This document shows positions 9,271 to 18,433 of a stretch of DNA of 64,000 bases, in pieces; within the stretch, counting starts at the first letter, position 1, and each line of letters begins with the position of its first letter. Location of the stretch: contig CAKTEH010000001.1 in assembly GCA_934546935.1 (NCBI GenBank), forward strand, positions 186,001-250,000, written 5' to 3'. Position numbers and translations under genes: made by a program. The stretch comes from an uncultured Eubacteriales bacterium (GTDB lineage Bacteria > Bacillota > Clostridia > Oscillospirales > QAMX01). The notes below the pieces were generated by a model, which saw only the letters and a program-made list of their open reading frames with translations, searched no databases and was not told the DNA's origin.

Positions 9271-11151
9271 TTATTTTTTATCGTTATTGTCGTCGTCCAC
9301 AACGGTGTAGTCGGCGTCATAATACCCCTCGCCGCTGTTGTTTGCGTTTCCGGAGGCATTTGCGCCCGGATTTGCGCCTGCATCGTAGCCTGCATAAGAC
9401 TGACCGTCACCCTGCGGCGCTGCATTCTGGTAAAGTTTTGCGGACAGGTCATAGACTTTCTTTTCCAGCTCTTCACACTGCGCCTTGATGGCTTCGTAAT
9501 CTGTACCGCCGGAAATATTCTTCAACGCATCAAGCGCAGCCTGGACCGGCGCGCGATCTGCATCGGTAAACTTATCCTTATTATCTTCCAAAAGCTTTTC
9601 TGTCTGATAAATAACCTGATCCGCGCGGTTTTTGGTGTCCGTTTCCTCACGGCGCTTCTTATCTTCCGCTGCAAATTGCTCAGCCTCGCGGACTGCGCGG
9701 TCAATTTCATCCTGCGAAAGGTTGGAGGAGGCGGTAATGGTAATATTCTGCTCTTTTCCGGTACCGAGATCCTTCGCAGAAACATTCACGATTCCGTTGG
9801 CGTCAATATCGAAGGTGACTTCGATCTGCGGTACGCCGCGCGGAGCCGGAGCGATACCGTCAAGTGTAAAACGACCGAGCGTTTTGTTGTAAGCGGCCAT
9901 TTCGCGCTCGCCCTGCAGGACGTGGACTTCGACGCTGCGCTGTCCGTCTGCAGCAGTGGAGAATACCTGGCTCTTCTTTGTCGGGATGGTGGTATTGCGG
10001 TCAATCAGCTTTGTAAATACGCCGCCAAGAGTTTCAATACCAAGGGACAGCGGGGTGACGTCGAGCAGCAGGACATCTTTGACCTCGCCGGAAAGCACGC
10101 CGCCCTGAATCGCAGCGCCGACTGCTACACATTCATCCGGGTTGATGCCTTTAAACGGCTCTTTACCGGTAAATTTCTTAACAGCGTCCTGGACTGCAGG
10201 AATACGGGTAGAACCGCCGACAAGCAGCACTTTTTCCAGATCGGATGCTGAAAGGCCGGCGTCGCTCATAGCACGGCGTACCGGATCCATGGTCTTTTCA
10301 ACCAAATCGGCGGTCAGCTCGTTAAACTTTGCCCGCGTCAGCGTCAGCTCCAGATGCTTCGGACCAGTGGCATCCGCAGTGATGTACGGCAGGTTAATAT
10401 TGGTGGAAGTCATGCCGGAAAGCTCGATTTTCGCCTTTTCTGCGGCTTCCTTCAGCCGCTGCATGGCCATACGGTCCGAACGCAGGTCAATGCCGTTGGC
10501 CGTTTTAAATTCATTGGCCATCCAGTTCATGACGCGCTCATCAAAGTCATCGCCGCCGAGACGGTTATTGCCGGCCGTCGCAAGAACTTCCAGTACGCCG
10601 TCGCCGATTTCAAGGATAGAAACATCAAAGGTACCGCCGCCGAGGTCATAGACCATGATCTTCTGGTCATGCTCTTTGTCAACGCCGTAAGCAAGCGCCG
10701 CTGCGGTTGGCTCATTGATAATGCGCAGGACTTCAAGCCCGGCAATTTTTCCGGCGTCCTTAGTAGCCTGACGCTGGGAGTCTGTAAAATAGGCCGGGAC
10801 GGTGATGACAGCTTGTGTAACTTTTTCGCCGAGATAGGCGGAAGCGTCAGCGGCAAGCTTCTGCAGGATCATTGCGGAAATCTCCTGCGGGGAATAACTT
10901 TTCGCGTCAATATTGACTTTATAATTGGAACCCATTTCACGCTTAATGGAAATAATGGTGCGTTCCGGGTTGGTAATAGCCTGGCGCTTCGCAACCTGAC
11001 CGACCATACGCTCGCCGGTTTTGGCAAATGCGACGACAGACGGAGTCGTACGCGCGCCTTCCGCGTTTGCGATTACAACGGGTTCGCCGCCTTCCATAAC
11101 GGCGACGCATGAGTTTGTGGTACCCAAATCGATTCCGATGATTTTAGACAT
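9271..11151 (-). CDS. dnaK: Chaperone DnaK (Hsp70)
   Basis: 626-residue Hsp70. The nucleotide-binding domain starts [19 protein letters not shown] and has [11 protein letters not shown] at about 168-178. The interdomain linker [15 protein letters not shown] is at about 360-375, followed by the peptide-binding domain and a charged tail ending DDDNNDKK. It folds client proteins with DnaJ and GrpE in the cytosol. It lies in the CIRCE-controlled operon, 50 bases after grpE. Confidence 0.98.
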   Translation of the reverse strand: MSKIIGIDLGTTNSCVAVMEGGEPVVIANAEGARTTPSVVAFAKTGERMVGQVAKRQAITNPERTIISIKREMGSNYKVNIDAKSYSPQEISAMILQKLAADASAYLGEKVTQAVITVPAYFTDSQRQATKDAGKIAGLEVLRIINEPTAAALAYGVDKEHDQKIMVYDLGGGTFDVSILEIGDGVLEVLATAGNNRLGGDDFDERVMNWMANEFKTANGIDLRSDRMAMQRLKEAAEKAKIELSGMTSTNINLPYITADATGPKHLELTLTRAKFNELTADLVEKTMDPVRRAMSDAGLSASDLEKVLLVGGSTRIPAVQDAVKKFTGKEPFKGINPDECVAVGAAIQGGVLSGEVKDVLLLDVTPLSLGIETLGGVFTKLIDRNTTIPTKKSQVFSTAADGQRSVEVHVLQGEREMAAYNKTLGRFTLDGIAPAPRGVPQIEVTFDIDANGIVNVSAKDLGTGKEQNITITASSNLSQDEIDRAVREAEQFAAEDKKRREETDTKNRADQVIYQTEKLLEDNKDKFTDADRAPVQAALDALKNISGGTDYEAIKAQCEELEKKVYDLSAKLYQNAAPQGDGQSYAGYDAGANPGANASGNANNSGEGYYDADYTVVDDDNNDKK

Positions 11152-11201
11152 AATTTATACGCTCCTTTTGATTCTTGTTTTTATATTTATGTGAAAGCCT
11201 G

Positions 11202-11765
11202 TCAGTTTGCAACCTTAACGATTGCATGACGAATGACTTTATCGCCAATTTTGAAGCCCTTCTGGAACACTTCCACAATGGTATTGTCATCACAGCCTTC
11301 CTGTTCGACGTGCATTACCGCGTTGTGGAAATTTGGATCGAACTGCGCGCCCTGCGCTTCAATTTCCGTAACTCCCAGCTTTTTCAGGCATTCGTAGAAC
11401 TGTTCCAGCGTCATGGCGACGCCCTTTGCAAACGCCTCGTCGTCAGTCGGCTGCGCTGCCGCACGCTCCAGGTTGTCCAACACCGGCAGAAGTGTTAATA
11501 CCGCCTGTGCTGTGGAATCTGAGAAAATGGCGTCACGCTCGCGCGCGCTGCGTTTGCGGTAATTTTCGTATTCAGCCGCTATGCGCAGATATTTGTCTTT
11601 GGATAAGGCAAGCTCGGCATTGGCAGCTTCCAGCTGCAGTTCCCATTCGTTTTTCTGTTCGTCCTGCTGGACTGCTTCGCTGGCGGCTTCCTGCTGCGGT
11701 GCAGGATCCGGCTGCGGGGCGGCGTTTTCCTGGTTTATGTTTTGGTCTTCCGGTTTTTTCTTCAT
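11202..11765 (-). CDS. grpE: Nucleotide exchange factor GrpE
   Basis: 187-residue GrpE, which releases ADP from DnaK. A Gln/Ala/acid-rich disordered N-terminus precedes a long coiled-coil region. The C-terminal beta domain has the family pattern FDPNFHNAVMHVEQ and ends FQKGFKIGDKVIRHAIVKVAN. It lies 15 bases after hrcA in the heat-shock operon. Confidence 0.96.
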   Translation of the reverse strand: MKKKPEDQNINQENAAPQPDPAPQQEAASEAVQQDEQKNEWELQLEAANAELALSKDKYLRIAAEYENYRKRSARERDAIFSDSTAQAVLTLLPVLDNLERAAAQPTDDEAFAKGVAMTLEQFYECLKKLGVTEIEAQGAQFDPNFHNAVMHVEQEGCDDNTIVEVFQKGFKIGDKVIRHAIVKVAN

Positions 11766-11780
11766 GTCGTTACTCCTGTG

Positions 11781-12806
11781 CTAACTGTTTAATAGGTCGC
11801 TGAGCTCGTCGGCAAAGCGTTTCAGCCGTGCGCTTACTTTTGCATAGTCCATGCGCGTCGGCCCGACGACGCCGAGAAGCCCGGTGGCGCCTTTCGCGGT
11901 TTTATACGAGGTCATTACGATGCTTGCATCCCGCAGAGGTTCAATGCGGTTTTCCGTGCCGATGCGGATGCGGACCGGATGCCGTTCGTCCGGACAGGGA
12001 AGGAAGGAAATTGTATCGCGGTCGGCAATGCATTCCAAAAGCGCCATTGCCTTACCAGGCTCATGGAATTCCGGATAATTCAGGATTCTCGAAGCGCCGG
12101 AAAGATATACATCGCGCTGTAGGACAAGCCGAAGTACTTCAGATGCAAAATCGATAGCGGCAACCAGCAATTCTGTGATCTCCATCCCGGATTCGTATTC
12201 AGCTTGTGTAATGCGTGCGTCGGTCAGTTCTTCAATTGGGATATTGGTGAAATGCGCGTTAAGCGCACGGTTGGCCGCGGCGACCTCAAGATCAGAAAGC
12301 GGAAAGCTTAAATGGCAGATCCGGTTTTTAATCAGGTCAGAGGTGGTAACCAACACCAGCACCACGGTGGATTCGTCGACGCGAATGACCTCAAAACGCC
12401 GCACAGCCTCCCCCTCGGAAACCGGACTGACTGCGATGGCAGGCTGGTTAGTCAGCTCGGAAACCATCCGGCCAGCTTCTGTGATCAGCCGGTCCAGCTC
12501 CCCCATACGCAGGGATACGGACTGGACTGCATCGTCAATCTCATGCCGTGTCAGCGTATACTGGTTCATTAGTTCGTCTACATAGAGCCGGTACCCCAAA
12601 TTGGAAGGGACGCGTCCGGCGGAAGTATGCGGCTGCTCAAGGTATCCAAGCCTTTCCAGTTCAGCCATTTCATTGCGGACTGTTGCGGAAGAGATATTGG
12701 TATTCAACCGAAGGGTGACGGCTTTGGAGCCGACCGGTTCCGCAGTTTGGACATAGTCGTCTACAATGGCTTTCAGGATTTGCTTTTTGCGTTCGCTCAG
12801 TTCCAT
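11781..12806 (-). CDS. hrcA: Heat-inducible transcription repressor HrcA
   Basis: Repressor (341 aa) that binds CIRCE elements and needs GroE for activity in the family. The N-terminal winged helix contains LSERKKQILKAIVDDYV and SSATVRNEMAELERLGYLEQPHTSAGRVPS, typical of HrcA. It is the first gene of the operon; a CIRCE element and promoter lie 40-100 bases upstream, so it represses itself. GGGAGCGG precedes the ATG. Confidence 0.97.
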   Translation of the reverse strand: MELSERKKQILKAIVDDYVQTAEPVGSKAVTLRLNTNISSATVRNEMAELERLGYLEQPHTSAGRVPSNLGYRLYVDELMNQYTLTRHEIDDAVQSVSLRMGELDRLITEAGRMVSELTNQPAIAVSPVSEGEAVRRFEVIRVDESTVVLVLVTTSDLIKNRICHLSFPLSDLEVAAANRALNAHFTNIPIEELTDARITQAEYESGMEITELLVAAIDFASEVLRLVLQRDVYLSGASRILNYPEFHEPGKAMALLECIADRDTISFLPCPDERHPVRIRIGTENRIEPLRDASIVMTSYKTAKGATGLLGVVGPTRMDYAKVSARLKRFADELSDLLNS

Positions 12807-12845
12807 TTGTATCCGCTCCCTTTCTGCTTATCCGGCTTTTTTGGC

Positions 12846-12872
12846 TTAGCACTCTTATCTCCCGAGTGCTAA
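12846..12872 (-). promoter_or_regulatory. CIRCE operator
   Basis: Perfect nine-base inverted repeat TTAGCACTC-N9-GAGTGCTAA, the HrcA binding site. It lies just downstream of the operon promoter on the minus strand. Confidence 0.97.
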
Positions 12873-12876
12873 AACT

Positions 12877-12905
12877 ACTCTACCACTGTTTTATTTCCTT
12901 GTCAA
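12877..12905 (-). promoter_or_regulatory. Promoter of the hrcA-grpE-dnaK-dnaJ operon
   Basis: On the minus strand TTGACA (12905-12900) and TAGAGT (12882-12877) are separated by 17 bases. CIRCE starts four to five bases downstream, which fits repression by HrcA. Confidence 0.8.
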
Positions 12906-13083
12906 TAGTTGGAATCAAAAAATTGTATGAATTTTTATATAAATTTCCGGGGCAAAAATAAAAAGCTTTTGTTGATTGTCTGTTTTTCTATATGGGGAAT
13001 TGACAGATAAGAGACAGATTAAGAAAAAACGGCACTTTTTAGCGGCCGGGAGACAGCGCAAAAACTTCTTATATACAGGGGAT

Positions 13084-13112
13084 TGTGAAAACGCGCCTCG
13101 GTATGATATACT
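13084..13112 (+). promoter_or_regulatory. Promoter of the nitroreductase gene
   Basis: TTGTGA (13084-13089), 17-base spacer, TATACT (13107-13112). Confidence 0.6.
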
Positions 13113-13160
13113 GAAGCCATTATAGATGTTATGGGCGGTACAAAGCCTGGAGGTTTTCAG

Positions 13161-13727
13161 ATGAAAGTACGAGAAGCCATTTATACCCGGAGGACGATCC
13201 GTAAATTCCGGCAGGAACCGGTCAGCGAGGATATTCTGCGTGAACTGGTGGAAGCGGCGCGTTATGCTCCCTCCGGCTCAAATCTTCAGCCGTTGAAGTA
13301 TAAGCTGGTCGGTGCTGCAGGCGCGGCACGGGTGTTCCCGCATGTGCGCTGGGCGGGAGCGATTGCTCCGGAAGGGGATCCAAAACCGGGAGAGGAACCC
13401 GTTGCTTATATTTTTATCCTTGCGGATACGGATATCCGTGCGTCTGGTTACGAAATGGATGTGGGGATTGCGGCGCAGAATATCACGCTGGCAGCGTTGG
13501 AAATGGGGATCGGTTCCTGCATGATGGGTGCGGTTGACCGTGCGGCGCTGCGTGCGGAATTTGAAATCCCCGCACATCTGGAATTAAGCCTTGTAATGGC
13601 GCTTGGCTATCCGGCGCAGAAACCAGTGGCGGTGGAGATGACGTCGCCGGATGCGTATAAATACTGGCTGACGCCGGACGGGATTTTGCATGTACCGAAG
13701 CGGCCGCTGGATGAAATAATTGTCTGA
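13161..13727 (+). CDS. Nitroreductase family flavoprotein
   Basis: 188-residue FMN-dependent nitroreductase-fold protein. The N-terminal MKVREAIYTRRTIRKFRQEP pattern and the AARYAPSGSNLQP motif bind the FMN phosphate; GIAAQNITLAALEMGIGSCMMG is the typical central helix. It likely uses NAD(P)H to reduce nitro, quinone or similar compounds; the natural substrate is unknown. The ATG was chosen because GGAGG lies ten bases upstream. It stands upstream of the SCIFF peptide gene, which has its own promoter. Confidence 0.9.
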   Translation: MKVREAIYTRRTIRKFRQEPVSEDILRELVEAARYAPSGSNLQPLKYKLVGAAGAARVFPHVRWAGAIAPEGDPKPGEEPVAYIFILADTDIRASGYEMDVGIAAQNITLAALEMGIGSCMMGAVDRAALRAEFEIPAHLELSLVMALGYPAQKPVAVEMTSPDAYKYWLTPDGILHVPKRPLDEIIV

Positions 13728-13841
13728 GGTATTGTTTGTGCGGTCTTTTGCTGTGTTGGGACGGAGAGCCGTTTTTCCCAGAGCCGAAGGCGTAAACCGG
13801 CTCACTTGCGGGTGCGTAAATACACTTTTTCTCCGCCGCTC

Positions 13842-13870
13842 TTGACAGATGTGCGGAAGATGCGTATACT
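13842..13870 (+). promoter_or_regulatory. Strong promoter of scfA
   Basis: Consensus TTGACA (13842-13847), 17-base spacer, TATACT (13865-13870), 36 bases before the scfA start. Confidence 0.85.
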
Positions 13871-13906
13871 AGAATAAGGAACCAATCCGGAAAAGGAGTT
13901 ATTCAT

Positions 13907-14053
13907 ATGAAGAGAATTCGTACCATTGAAACCCGTGACCTGAATAAGTCTGTTAAGACCGGCGGCTGTGGCGAATGCCAGACATCCTGCCAGTCCGCCT
14001 GCAAGACCTCCTGCGGCGTTGCCAACCAGGCTTGCGAGAATAAGAATAAGTAA
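13907..14053 (+). CDS. scfA: SCIFF ribosomal peptide precursor (six cysteines)
   Basis: 48-residue peptide matching the 'six cysteines in forty-five' family: a leader with RIRTIETRDLNKSVKTGG, then a core with Cys at 21, 24, 28, 32, 36 and 43 (CGECQTSCQSACKTSC, then QAC). In this family a radical-SAM maturase forms a thioether between a Cys and a nearby Thr. SCIFF peptides are nearly universal in Clostridia, and their function is still unsettled. AAAGGAG stands upstream of the ATG, and the maturase gene follows. The gene is too short for routine ORF calling but is unmistakable. Confidence 0.96.
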   Translation: MKRIRTIETRDLNKSVKTGGCGECQTSCQSACKTSCGVANQACENKNK

Positions 14054-14073
14054 GCAAGTAAAATCAGGATCAA

Positions 14074-14105
14074 CAGGAGCTCGTAATCTCGGTTATGAGC
14101 TCCTG
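14074..14105 (+). terminator. Hairpin between scfA and scfB
   Basis: A 13-base stem with one mismatch (arms 14074-14086 and 14093-14105) followed by TTT. It probably acts as a partial terminator that keeps maturase levels well below precursor levels. Confidence 0.7.
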
Positions 14106-14126
14106 TTTCCATGCGGGAGTAGATTT

Positions 14127-15518
14127 ATGATACATCAGTATAAACTAAATGGATACAATATTGTGCTCGACGTCTTTTCCGGCTCCATCCATATTGTCGA
14201 TGACGTTGCCTATGACCTGATTGCCGGTTATGAAACCCTGCCGAAGGAAGATTTGATTGCACAAACCCTAGAAAAGTATGCGGCGGATCCTGCGGTTACA
14301 CGCGTGGAAGTTGAGGAATGTCTGGCTGATATTGAAGCGCTGAAGCAGCAGGGAAAGCTGTTTACGCAGGACGAGTTCGCCGGGATCGCCAAGGTTTACC
14401 GGAAAAACCACTTTGCTGTAAAAGCGCTGTGCCTGCATGTGGCGCACACCTGTAATTTAAACTGTTCCTATTGTTTTGCCAGCCAAGGCAAATACCATGG
14501 CGAACGTGCGGTTATGTCTTATGAAGTTGGCCGCCGTGCCATGGATTTTCTGATCGAAAATTCGGGTGCGCACCGTAACCTGGATATCGATTTCTTTGGC
14601 GGGGAGCCATTGATGAATTGGGATGTTGTCAAACGGCTGGTTGCCTATGGCCGTGAACAGGAGAAGCTGCACAACAAAAATATCCGTTTTACGCTTACAA
14701 CCAACGGCGTGCTGCTCGATGATGAGGTCACGGAATTCTGTAATCGGGAAATGCATAATGTTGTGCTTTCATTGGATGGACGGGAGGAGGTGCACGACCG
14801 GTTCCGCCGTGACTATGCAGGAAATGGAAGCTACCGCAAGGTTATTGATAATTTCCGCCGCTTTGTCGCTGCGCGCGCAGGCCGAAGTTATTATATGCGC
14901 GGGACTTATACGCATTATAATACCGATTTTTTGCAGGATATTTTGCATATGGCGGATCTTGGCTTTACAGAATTGAGTATGGAGCCGGTTGTCTGTGCGC
15001 CGGGCGATCCGTGTGAACTGACCGATGCGGATCTGCCTGTTCTCTTCCGACAATATGAGGAACTGGCCTGCGAGATGATCCGGCGTGAGAAGAAAGGCTG
15101 CGGTTTTACTTTTTATCACTATATGCTCGACTTGACAGAGGGTCCGTGTATCTATAAACGGGTTTCCGGCTGTGGCTCAGGAACGGAATATCTTGCTGTC
15201 ACACCTTGGGGGGATCTGTATCCCTGCCATCAGTTTGTTGGCGACGAAGCTTATAAAATGGGCGATATCTATACCGGCGTGACCAATACGGCTCTGCGCG
15301 ATAAATTCGCATCCTCCAACGCATATACCCGTCCGGGCTGCGAGAACTGCTGGGCAAAGCTTTACTGTGCAGGTGGCTGCGCGGCAAATGCCTATCACGC
15401 CACCGGAGACATACGCGGGGTGTATGAATACGGCTGCGAGCTGTTCCGCAAGCGCATTGAGTGTGCGATTATGCTTAAAATCGCCTTGATGGATGGGGAA
15501 GAGGCACAGCAACTCTAA
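14127..15518 (+). CDS. scfB: SCIFF radical SAM maturase
   Basis: 463-residue radical SAM/SPASM enzyme that installs thioether links in the SCIFF peptide. The N-terminal ~90 residues resemble a RiPP recognition element. The radical SAM cluster CNLNCSYC is at residues 109-116 and GGEP-type SAM-binding sequence follows (DFFGGEPLMNW). The SPASM region carries Cys-rich auxiliary cluster motifs (SGCGSGTEY, LYPCHQF, CENCWAKLYCAGGC). I used the ATG at 14127 (MIHQYKLNGYN), preceded by GGGAG, rather than the longer frame that overlaps scfA. Confidence 0.95.
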   Translation: MIHQYKLNGYNIVLDVFSGSIHIVDDVAYDLIAGYETLPKEDLIAQTLEKYAADPAVTRVEVEECLADIEALKQQGKLFTQDEFAGIAKVYRKNHFAVKALCLHVAHTCNLNCSYCFASQGKYHGERAVMSYEVGRRAMDFLIENSGAHRNLDIDFFGGEPLMNWDVVKRLVAYGREQEKLHNKNIRFTLTTNGVLLDDEVTEFCNREMHNVVLSLDGREEVHDRFRRDYAGNGSYRKVIDNFRRFVAARAGRSYYMRGTYTHYNTDFLQDILHMADLGFTELSMEPVVCAPGDPCELTDADLPVLFRQYEELACEMIRREKKGCGFTFYHYMLDLTEGPCIYKRVSGCGSGTEYLAVTPWGDLYPCHQFVGDEAYKMGDIYTGVTNTALRDKFASSNAYTRPGCENCWAKLYCAGGCAANAYHATGDIRGVYEYGCELFRKRIECAIMLKIALMDGEEAQQL

Positions 15519-15600
15519 AGGACTGCCGAGCCGCAGTGTACGAAAAATATGTATAAAAAATGGGTGTTTTTCGTTTTTTTATCCGACGCCCGGTTTTGAA

Positions 15601-15654
15601 AAAAAGTCCCCCGCAGCCGGGAAGATTCCGTCTTCCGGCTGCGGGGGACTTTTT
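15601..15654 (+). terminator. Terminator after scfB
   Basis: Long near-perfect stem (about 25 bases per arm) with a 4-5-base loop; the outer arms are A and T runs, so it could work in both directions. Confidence 0.88.
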
Positions 15655-15674
15655 AAAAATATGGAATACAAAGG

Positions 15675-15720
15675 TTGACAAATCAACATTAATATTTTAT
15701 AATGTTGAGGAATCAACATT
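15675..15720 (+). promoter_or_regulatory. MarR promoter with overlapping palindromic operator
   Basis: TTGACA (15675-15680), 17-base spacer, TATAAT (15698-15703). A nine-base inverted repeat (arms TCAACATTA 15683-15691 and TAATGTTGA 15700-15708) covers the spacer and -10, and a third half-site TCAACATT lies at 15713-15720. This layout fits autorepression by the MarR protein encoded next. Confidence 0.8.
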
Positions 15721-15737
15721 GCAAAAAGATTGAAAGG

Positions 15738-16256
15738 ATGGATCAGGGTTTGGAAAATGCTGCGTCACAGGAGTTTGACCGCTTTGAAGAGTTTGTCCGC
15801 ATAATTTCCAGAATCCATAAGCAGATTCAGAAGATTAAGGATCTGGAAATGCGGGAACTGGGATTAAAGGGTCCGCATGTAATGAGCCTTTTTTATTTGT
15901 CCCGACACGAGGAGGGTCTGACTGCCGCCCAACTTTGCCGCCTGATTTCGATCGATAAGGCTGCAATATCCCGCGTGTTGGCGCAGCTGCAGGAACGCGG
16001 ACTGATTGAATATCCGGAGTCGGTACGCCGGTACCGTGCACCTGCGGTTCTGACCGCAGCCGGACGAGATATTTCTCTCCGGATCGGTGAGTTGATTTGC
16101 GGTATTGTTTTTCGGGCGGCGCGGGGGATGGAAACTGAAGCCCGGGAAAGCATGTATGCCAGCCTGTACCGCATTGCTGAAAATTTGGAGACGATTACCC
16201 CGGCGGCTGTATCCCGGCCGGAGGTGGAGCTGGAACAGACAGGAGGAAGAATATGA
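15738..16256 (+). CDS. MarR family transcriptional regulator
   Basis: About 172-residue winged-helix regulator. The region MRELGLKGPHVMSLFYLSRHEEGLTAAQLCRLI to RVLAQLQERGLIEYP is the MarR DNA-binding domain, with the wing Arg-rich (RRYRAPAVLTAAG). The start is uncertain: ATG at 15738 has a weak AAAGG, and a TTG at 15750 has AAAGGA at good distance. Its stop overlaps the degV start (ATGA), so the two form one operon, and the palindrome in its promoter suggests self-regulation. The ligand is unknown. Confidence 0.88.
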   Translation: MDQGLENAASQEFDRFEEFVRIISRIHKQIQKIKDLEMRELGLKGPHVMSLFYLSRHEEGLTAAQLCRLISIDKAAISRVLAQLQERGLIEYPESVRRYRAPAVLTAAGRDISLRIGELICGIVFRAARGMETEARESMYASLYRIAENLETITPAAVSRPEVELEQTGGRI

Positions 16257-17104
16257 ATATACGCATTATTACCGATTCGGCGTCCGATTTGACCGATGCT
16301 GGTTTTGAAGGGCTTACGGTACTTCCGATCAGTATTCATTTTGGTACGGAAGAATATCTTGACGGCGTGGATTTATCGCATCATGCTTTTTATGAAAAAC
16401 TGATTGAGTGCGAAAACCTGCCGGCAACAAGCCAGGTTCCGCCCTTTGCTTTTGCGGAAGCTTTCCGGGCGGCGCAGGCGGCGGGAGAAACGATTATCGT
16501 AATTACAATGTCCTCCCATCTGTCGGGAACCTATCAGAGCGCGAACATTGCGGCACAGGAATGCGGTGGTGAAATCTATCTTATAGACAGTGAAACCGTA
16601 TGCGTCGGCCAGAGAATTCTTGTGGAATATGCGTTCCGTCTGATACGACGCGGAATGGATGCGCGTTCTATTGTGGCGGCGCTGGAAGAAGCAAAGAAAA
16701 ACATCTGCCTGATTGCACTTTTGGATACTCTGGAATATCTCCGCCGCGGCGGCCGTATTTCCAAAACCAAGGGGATTGTCGGCGAAATGCTCTCCATCAA
16801 ACCAGTTATTGGGGTTAGAGATGGGGAAGTGGTTATGCTGGGAAACGCGCGCGGATCTAAAAATGGCAACAACTTGTTAACGCAACAGATTACAGATGCA
16901 GGCGGCATTGATTTTACCATGCCTTATGCATTGGGTTATACGGGGCTGAACGATACGCTCCTGCGCAAGTATATCCAGGACAATGCCTATCTTTGGCAGG
17001 CGCATGCACAGTCGCTTCCTATCGGGACGGTAGGCGGTACAATCGGTACCCATGCCGGGCCTGGTGCAATTGCCGTAGCGTTTTTCCGGAATGTACAGGC
17101 ATAA
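16253..17104 (+). CDS. DegV family fatty-acid-binding protein
   Basis: 283-residue DegV-fold protein. It starts NIRIITDSASDLTD and has the conserved lipid-site segments VLPISIHF and ATSQVPPFAF; TMSSHLSGTYQSA and LRRGGRIS are also characteristic. Members bind a fatty acid and, in FakAB systems, present it to the kinase FakA; no fakA is in this window. Co-expressed with the upstream MarR regulator, which suggests lipid-responsive control. Confidence 0.92.
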   Translation: MNIRIITDSASDLTDAGFEGLTVLPISIHFGTEEYLDGVDLSHHAFYEKLIECENLPATSQVPPFAFAEAFRAAQAAGETIIVITMSSHLSGTYQSANIAAQECGGEIYLIDSETVCVGQRILVEYAFRLIRRGMDARSIVAALEEAKKNICLIALLDTLEYLRRGGRISKTKGIVGEMLSIKPVIGVRDGEVVMLGNARGSKNGNNLLTQQITDAGGIDFTMPYALGYTGLNDTLLRKYIQDNAYLWQAHAQSLPIGTVGGTIGTHAGPGAIAVAFFRNVQA

Positions 17105-17160
17105 AAGACGCTGAATACCGCCTGAAGGCAAATATAGTTCCATATGTAGCTGATTTATGG

Positions 17161-17197
17161 AAACCCGGCGTACCTGAGCTCCAGGTACGCCGGGTTT
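17161..17197 (+). terminator. Terminator after degV
   Basis: Near-perfect 16-base stem around a short loop, followed by TTTTT. It also sits at the end of the convergent minus-strand operon. Confidence 0.85.
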
Positions 17198-17210
17198 TTG
17201 CTTGTTATCC

Positions 17211-17603
17211 TTATTTTTTGCAGCTATGGTTTCCACAGCCGTGATGTCCGCATTCGCCCTGCGCATGTGCATGATGATTACACACTATGTCTGGATTGTA
17301 TTGCAGCCGACCGTTCAAAAGCGAATCTACTGCGGCGTCCGCATTGCCGGATACGCCGCCATATAAAGCGATGCCGGCTTCATCCAATGCCATGCGTGCG
17401 CCGCCGCCGATTCCGCCGCAGATCAGCGTATCGACGCCCTGCGCTTTCAGGAAACCCGCCAAAGCCGAATGCCCGTTGCCCTGTGTGCTGCATACCTGGG
17501 ATGCCGCTACCTTTCCGTTTGAGATTTCATACAGTTTGAAGGTTTCTGTATGGCCAAAATGCTGAAATACTTCTCCTTTGTCATACGTTACAGCAATTTT
17601 CAT
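17211..17603 (-). CDS. NifX/NifB-like dinitrogenase iron-molybdenum cofactor family protein
   Basis: 130-residue member of the FeMo-co-binding fold (MKIAVTYDKGEVFQHFGHTETFKLYE, then GVDTLICGGIGGGARMAL). The C-terminus is a His/Cys-rich tail (CNHHAHAQGECGHHGCGNHSC) that probably binds metal. The window has no nitrogenase genes, so it belongs to the wider family found beside orange-protein-type and DUF134 genes in anaerobes, with a likely role in metal-cluster handling. It is last of a three-gene operon; AAAGGAG precedes its start. Confidence 0.85.
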   Translation of the reverse strand: MKIAVTYDKGEVFQHFGHTETFKLYEISNGKVAASQVCSTQGNGHSALAGFLKAQGVDTLICGGIGGGARMALDEAGIALYGGVSGNADAAVDSLLNGRLQYNPDIVCNHHAHAQGECGHHGCGNHSCKK

Positions 17604-17644
17604 TTTTTACAGCTCCTTTTTTGGATTTATGGATTTAAAAAAGT

Positions 17645-18433
17645 TTAAATTTCTATGCTGTCCCCGCATCGGACTGCGGAAAGCTGTTCGCCCATACGCT
17701 GTTTCAGGAAAGCATATGCGCCTTCGCCCGTACAATGACAGGTCAGATACTGCGTATGAAAACATTGCAAAAGCTGCACGGTTTTTCCGAGTACGGAACA
17801 GCCCTGCGTTTCCGGGTTGATCGCTTTAAAGTGGAATCCTCCTATGTAGATATCCGGACGAAGCCAACAGATTACATTGGAGATACCTTTATGCGCGCAG
17901 CCGCCAAAGACAATGCGTTTCCCGTTTTCTTCTATCAGAAGGAATTGCTCATGGAGAAAATTGTCCGGCACAAGTTTGCCTTTGTCCATACGGTTCATCC
18001 CGATATTCCCTACAGCTGGGGTGGAGGGCATCCCATGGCAGCTGATCAACTGCGCCGTGTGGTCAATGCGGTAGGAATCTCCGGTAAAAATGAACCGGGG
18101 GTGAGAGGCCAGGGAAACATCAAGCCCAATATAGCGGCTGCCGGAAAAATACGGCAGGAAAGCATAGCGGCTGATATAAACCGGCGCATGGGTGTTGCGC
18201 AGCAGAAATGTATGCAGTCCGCCCCCGTGGTCATAATGTCCATGAGAGACGACTGCACAATCCGCTTGTGCCAAATCTATGCCCAGTTTATCCGCATTCT
18301 CTGCAAATAATGTACCCTGCCCGGTGTCGAAGAGAAATTTCCGCTTTGCAGTCTCAATATACAGGCTCAAGCCGTGCTCCGCCCGCAGCCCAGCGCGGCC
18401 AACGGTATTTTCGCTTAAAACCGTAATTTTCAA
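17645..18433 (-). CDS. Metallo-beta-lactamase fold hydrolase
   Basis: 262-residue protein of the MBL superfamily, in the subgroup often labelled dihydropterin-aminobenzene phosphate synthase-like. The zinc motif HGHYDHGGG is at about residues 60-68, and further His residues (SCHGMPS, GCAHKGI) follow the family pattern. I placed the start at a TTG whose TTGA overlaps the stop of the DUF134 gene, with ACGGAG upstream; the longer ATG frame would sit wholly inside the neighbour. The substrate is unknown. Confidence 0.82.
   Translation of the reverse strand: MKITVLSENTVGRAGLRAEHGLSLYIETAKRKFLFDTGQGTLFAENADKLGIDLAQADCAVVSHGHYDHGGGLHTFLLRNTHAPVYISRYAFLPYFSGSRYIGLDVSLASHPRFIFTGDSYRIDHTAQLISCHGMPSTPAVGNIGMNRMDKGKLVPDNFLHEQFLLIEENGKRIVFGGCAHKGISNVICWLRPDIYIGGFHFKAINPETQGCSVLGKTVQLLQCFHTQYLTCHCTGEGAYAFLKQRMGEQLSAVRCGDSIEI

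Noticed and set aside
9265..10251. Plus-strand frame opposite dnaK
   Set aside because: Shadow of dnaK; low-complexity hydrophobic translation with no ribosome-binding site.
17211..17603. Possible nitrogen fixation gene
   Set aside because: Only a NifX/NifB-like fold protein; no nifH, nifD, nifK or radical-SAM nifB genes are present.
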